Shown: positions 54,701 to 55,063 of the stretch, piece after piece
Layout of the letters: every line of letters starts with the position of its first letter
Position numbering within the stretch: the first letter of the stretch is position 1
Source: JAGMXM01 sp964458325
Lineage (GTDB): Bacteria; Verrucomicrobiota; Verrucomicrobiia; Limisphaerales; UBA1319
NCBI GenBank assembly: GCA_964458325.1
Contig: CAYWIM010000019.1
Span: 1-55,063, forward strand
Direction: 5' to 3'
Length of the DNA stretch: 55,063 bases
The notes under the pieces: generated by a model
The model's database searches: none
The model's input: the letters and a program-made list of their open reading frames with translations, nothing else
Told to the model about the DNA's origin: nothing
Position numbers and translations under genes: made by a program

Positions 54701-55063
54701 CTCTGCGGCACCGCGCTGATCCCTTACAACCTGTTCATGCACATGGTCGAGCTCCTCGATGTGGATGTCACCTGGGTTGAGCCTCCCAAAATCCAGGAGT
54801 GGACCGAACCGCGCGTGCCTCGAATCGGCCGGCGGACGCTCGAGCAACTGCTCGAAGACGCCTACTACCGCGCGGATATCTTCTCGACCTTCTCCCAGCC
54901 GTCCCTGCCCACTCTGAACCTCGGACGCATCTGCCAGTGTGATCCCAAGAAGTTCAAGCCCGCGTGCTTGGGCGGCCAGCTGGGCCTGAAATTCGATTTC
55001 GAAAGCGTCGTCAACCGCATGGTGGAAGCCAAGCTGCAGGGTGTTGACTTCATTGCCATCAAC
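48762..55063 (+). CDS. Giant secreted multi-domain protein, 3' part (continues past window end)
   Basis: The frame with codons starting at 48764 is open to the window edge (about 2100 codons). It begins inside the third repeat copy (VLPAPGIYTVAVSHTFDQIDEYQVRVTLARPPLQ). Further domains are about six CARDB-type repeats between 49258 and 51480 (PDLVIEDLHPTPIPGSASLNVSWTLANRGN, VNLxVxSIxAPSTVxxGQ, ELDETNNT motifs). Calx-beta-like domains follow between about 51490 and 52730 (QKPQIREGEAITVTIRRDEA, IAEDAGAQMG). Another CARDB lies at about 52735-53090, then a Big/Ig-like domain (TTDADGRFTAIF) and a carboxypeptidase-regulatory-like domain at about 54060-54220 (GATIILTDPYTGAVVIT). The last part (SVLCGTALIPYNLFMHMVELLD, GRICQCDPKKFKPACLGGQ) leads into an unknown region cut by the window. 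It belongs to the gene starting at 44794. Confidence 0.82.

Overview
The window looks like a GC-rich chromosomal piece from a Verrucomicrobiota bacterium (PVC superphylum), probably from a draft or metagenome assembly. Support comes from several secreted-protein families I associate with that phylum: a short 'GLWVG' protein, an 'AGWNAV' protein, and giant proteins ending in a 'Y-x-VE-x-SxDLxxW ... FhRhxV' domain. Other support is a GH127/SGNH/DUF5060 glycan-degrading neighbourhood and a 100-N scaffold gap. No rRNA, phage, IS or CRISPR was seen.

Layout. (1) 1-5302: a carbohydrate and nucleoside scavenging region. It holds a truncated DUF5060-type gene and a truncated coiled-coil gene that collide at about 380-392, a GH127 beta-L-arabinofuranosidase-like enzyme, an SGNH esterase and a convergent secreted nucleoside hydrolase. 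(2) 5483-5558: tRNA-Ala(GGC), minus strand. (3) 5821-33996: a 28-kb run of six closely spaced plus-strand genes for very large exported proteins: 349 aa, 692 aa, 3031 aa, a 905-aa RTX/Calx-beta protein, a 365-aa lipoprotein parvulin foldase and a 4029-aa multi-domain adhesin. (4) 34034-38441, minus strand: hisF, an FHA/zinc-finger/membrane protein and a propeller plus alpha-helical protein. (5) 38575-44588, plus strand: tRNA-Gln(UUG), then a tight housekeeping run of SWIM-SNF2 helicase, class-III aminotransferase, rsmA and a Nudix hydrolase. (6) 44794-55063 (runs off the window): another giant secreted protein with 1143-bp tandem repeats, a C-type-lectin-like domain, CARDB and Calx-beta modules, interrupted by the N gap.

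The most interesting part is the 5821-33996 operon. The end of its 3031-aa product (helical segment, then a SLR-type strand and a terminal beta-rich domain ending in a 'VSDIKLIFQTYGY' strand) resembles, from memory, the C-terminal pore/TcB-binding region of Tc-toxin A subunits. No TcB/TcC (Rhs/YD) genes are present in the window. I infer, without proof, that the operon builds an extracellular or cell-surface apparatus with its own periplasmic foldase. Operon boundaries, functions and homologies were judged by reading only; no searches were run.
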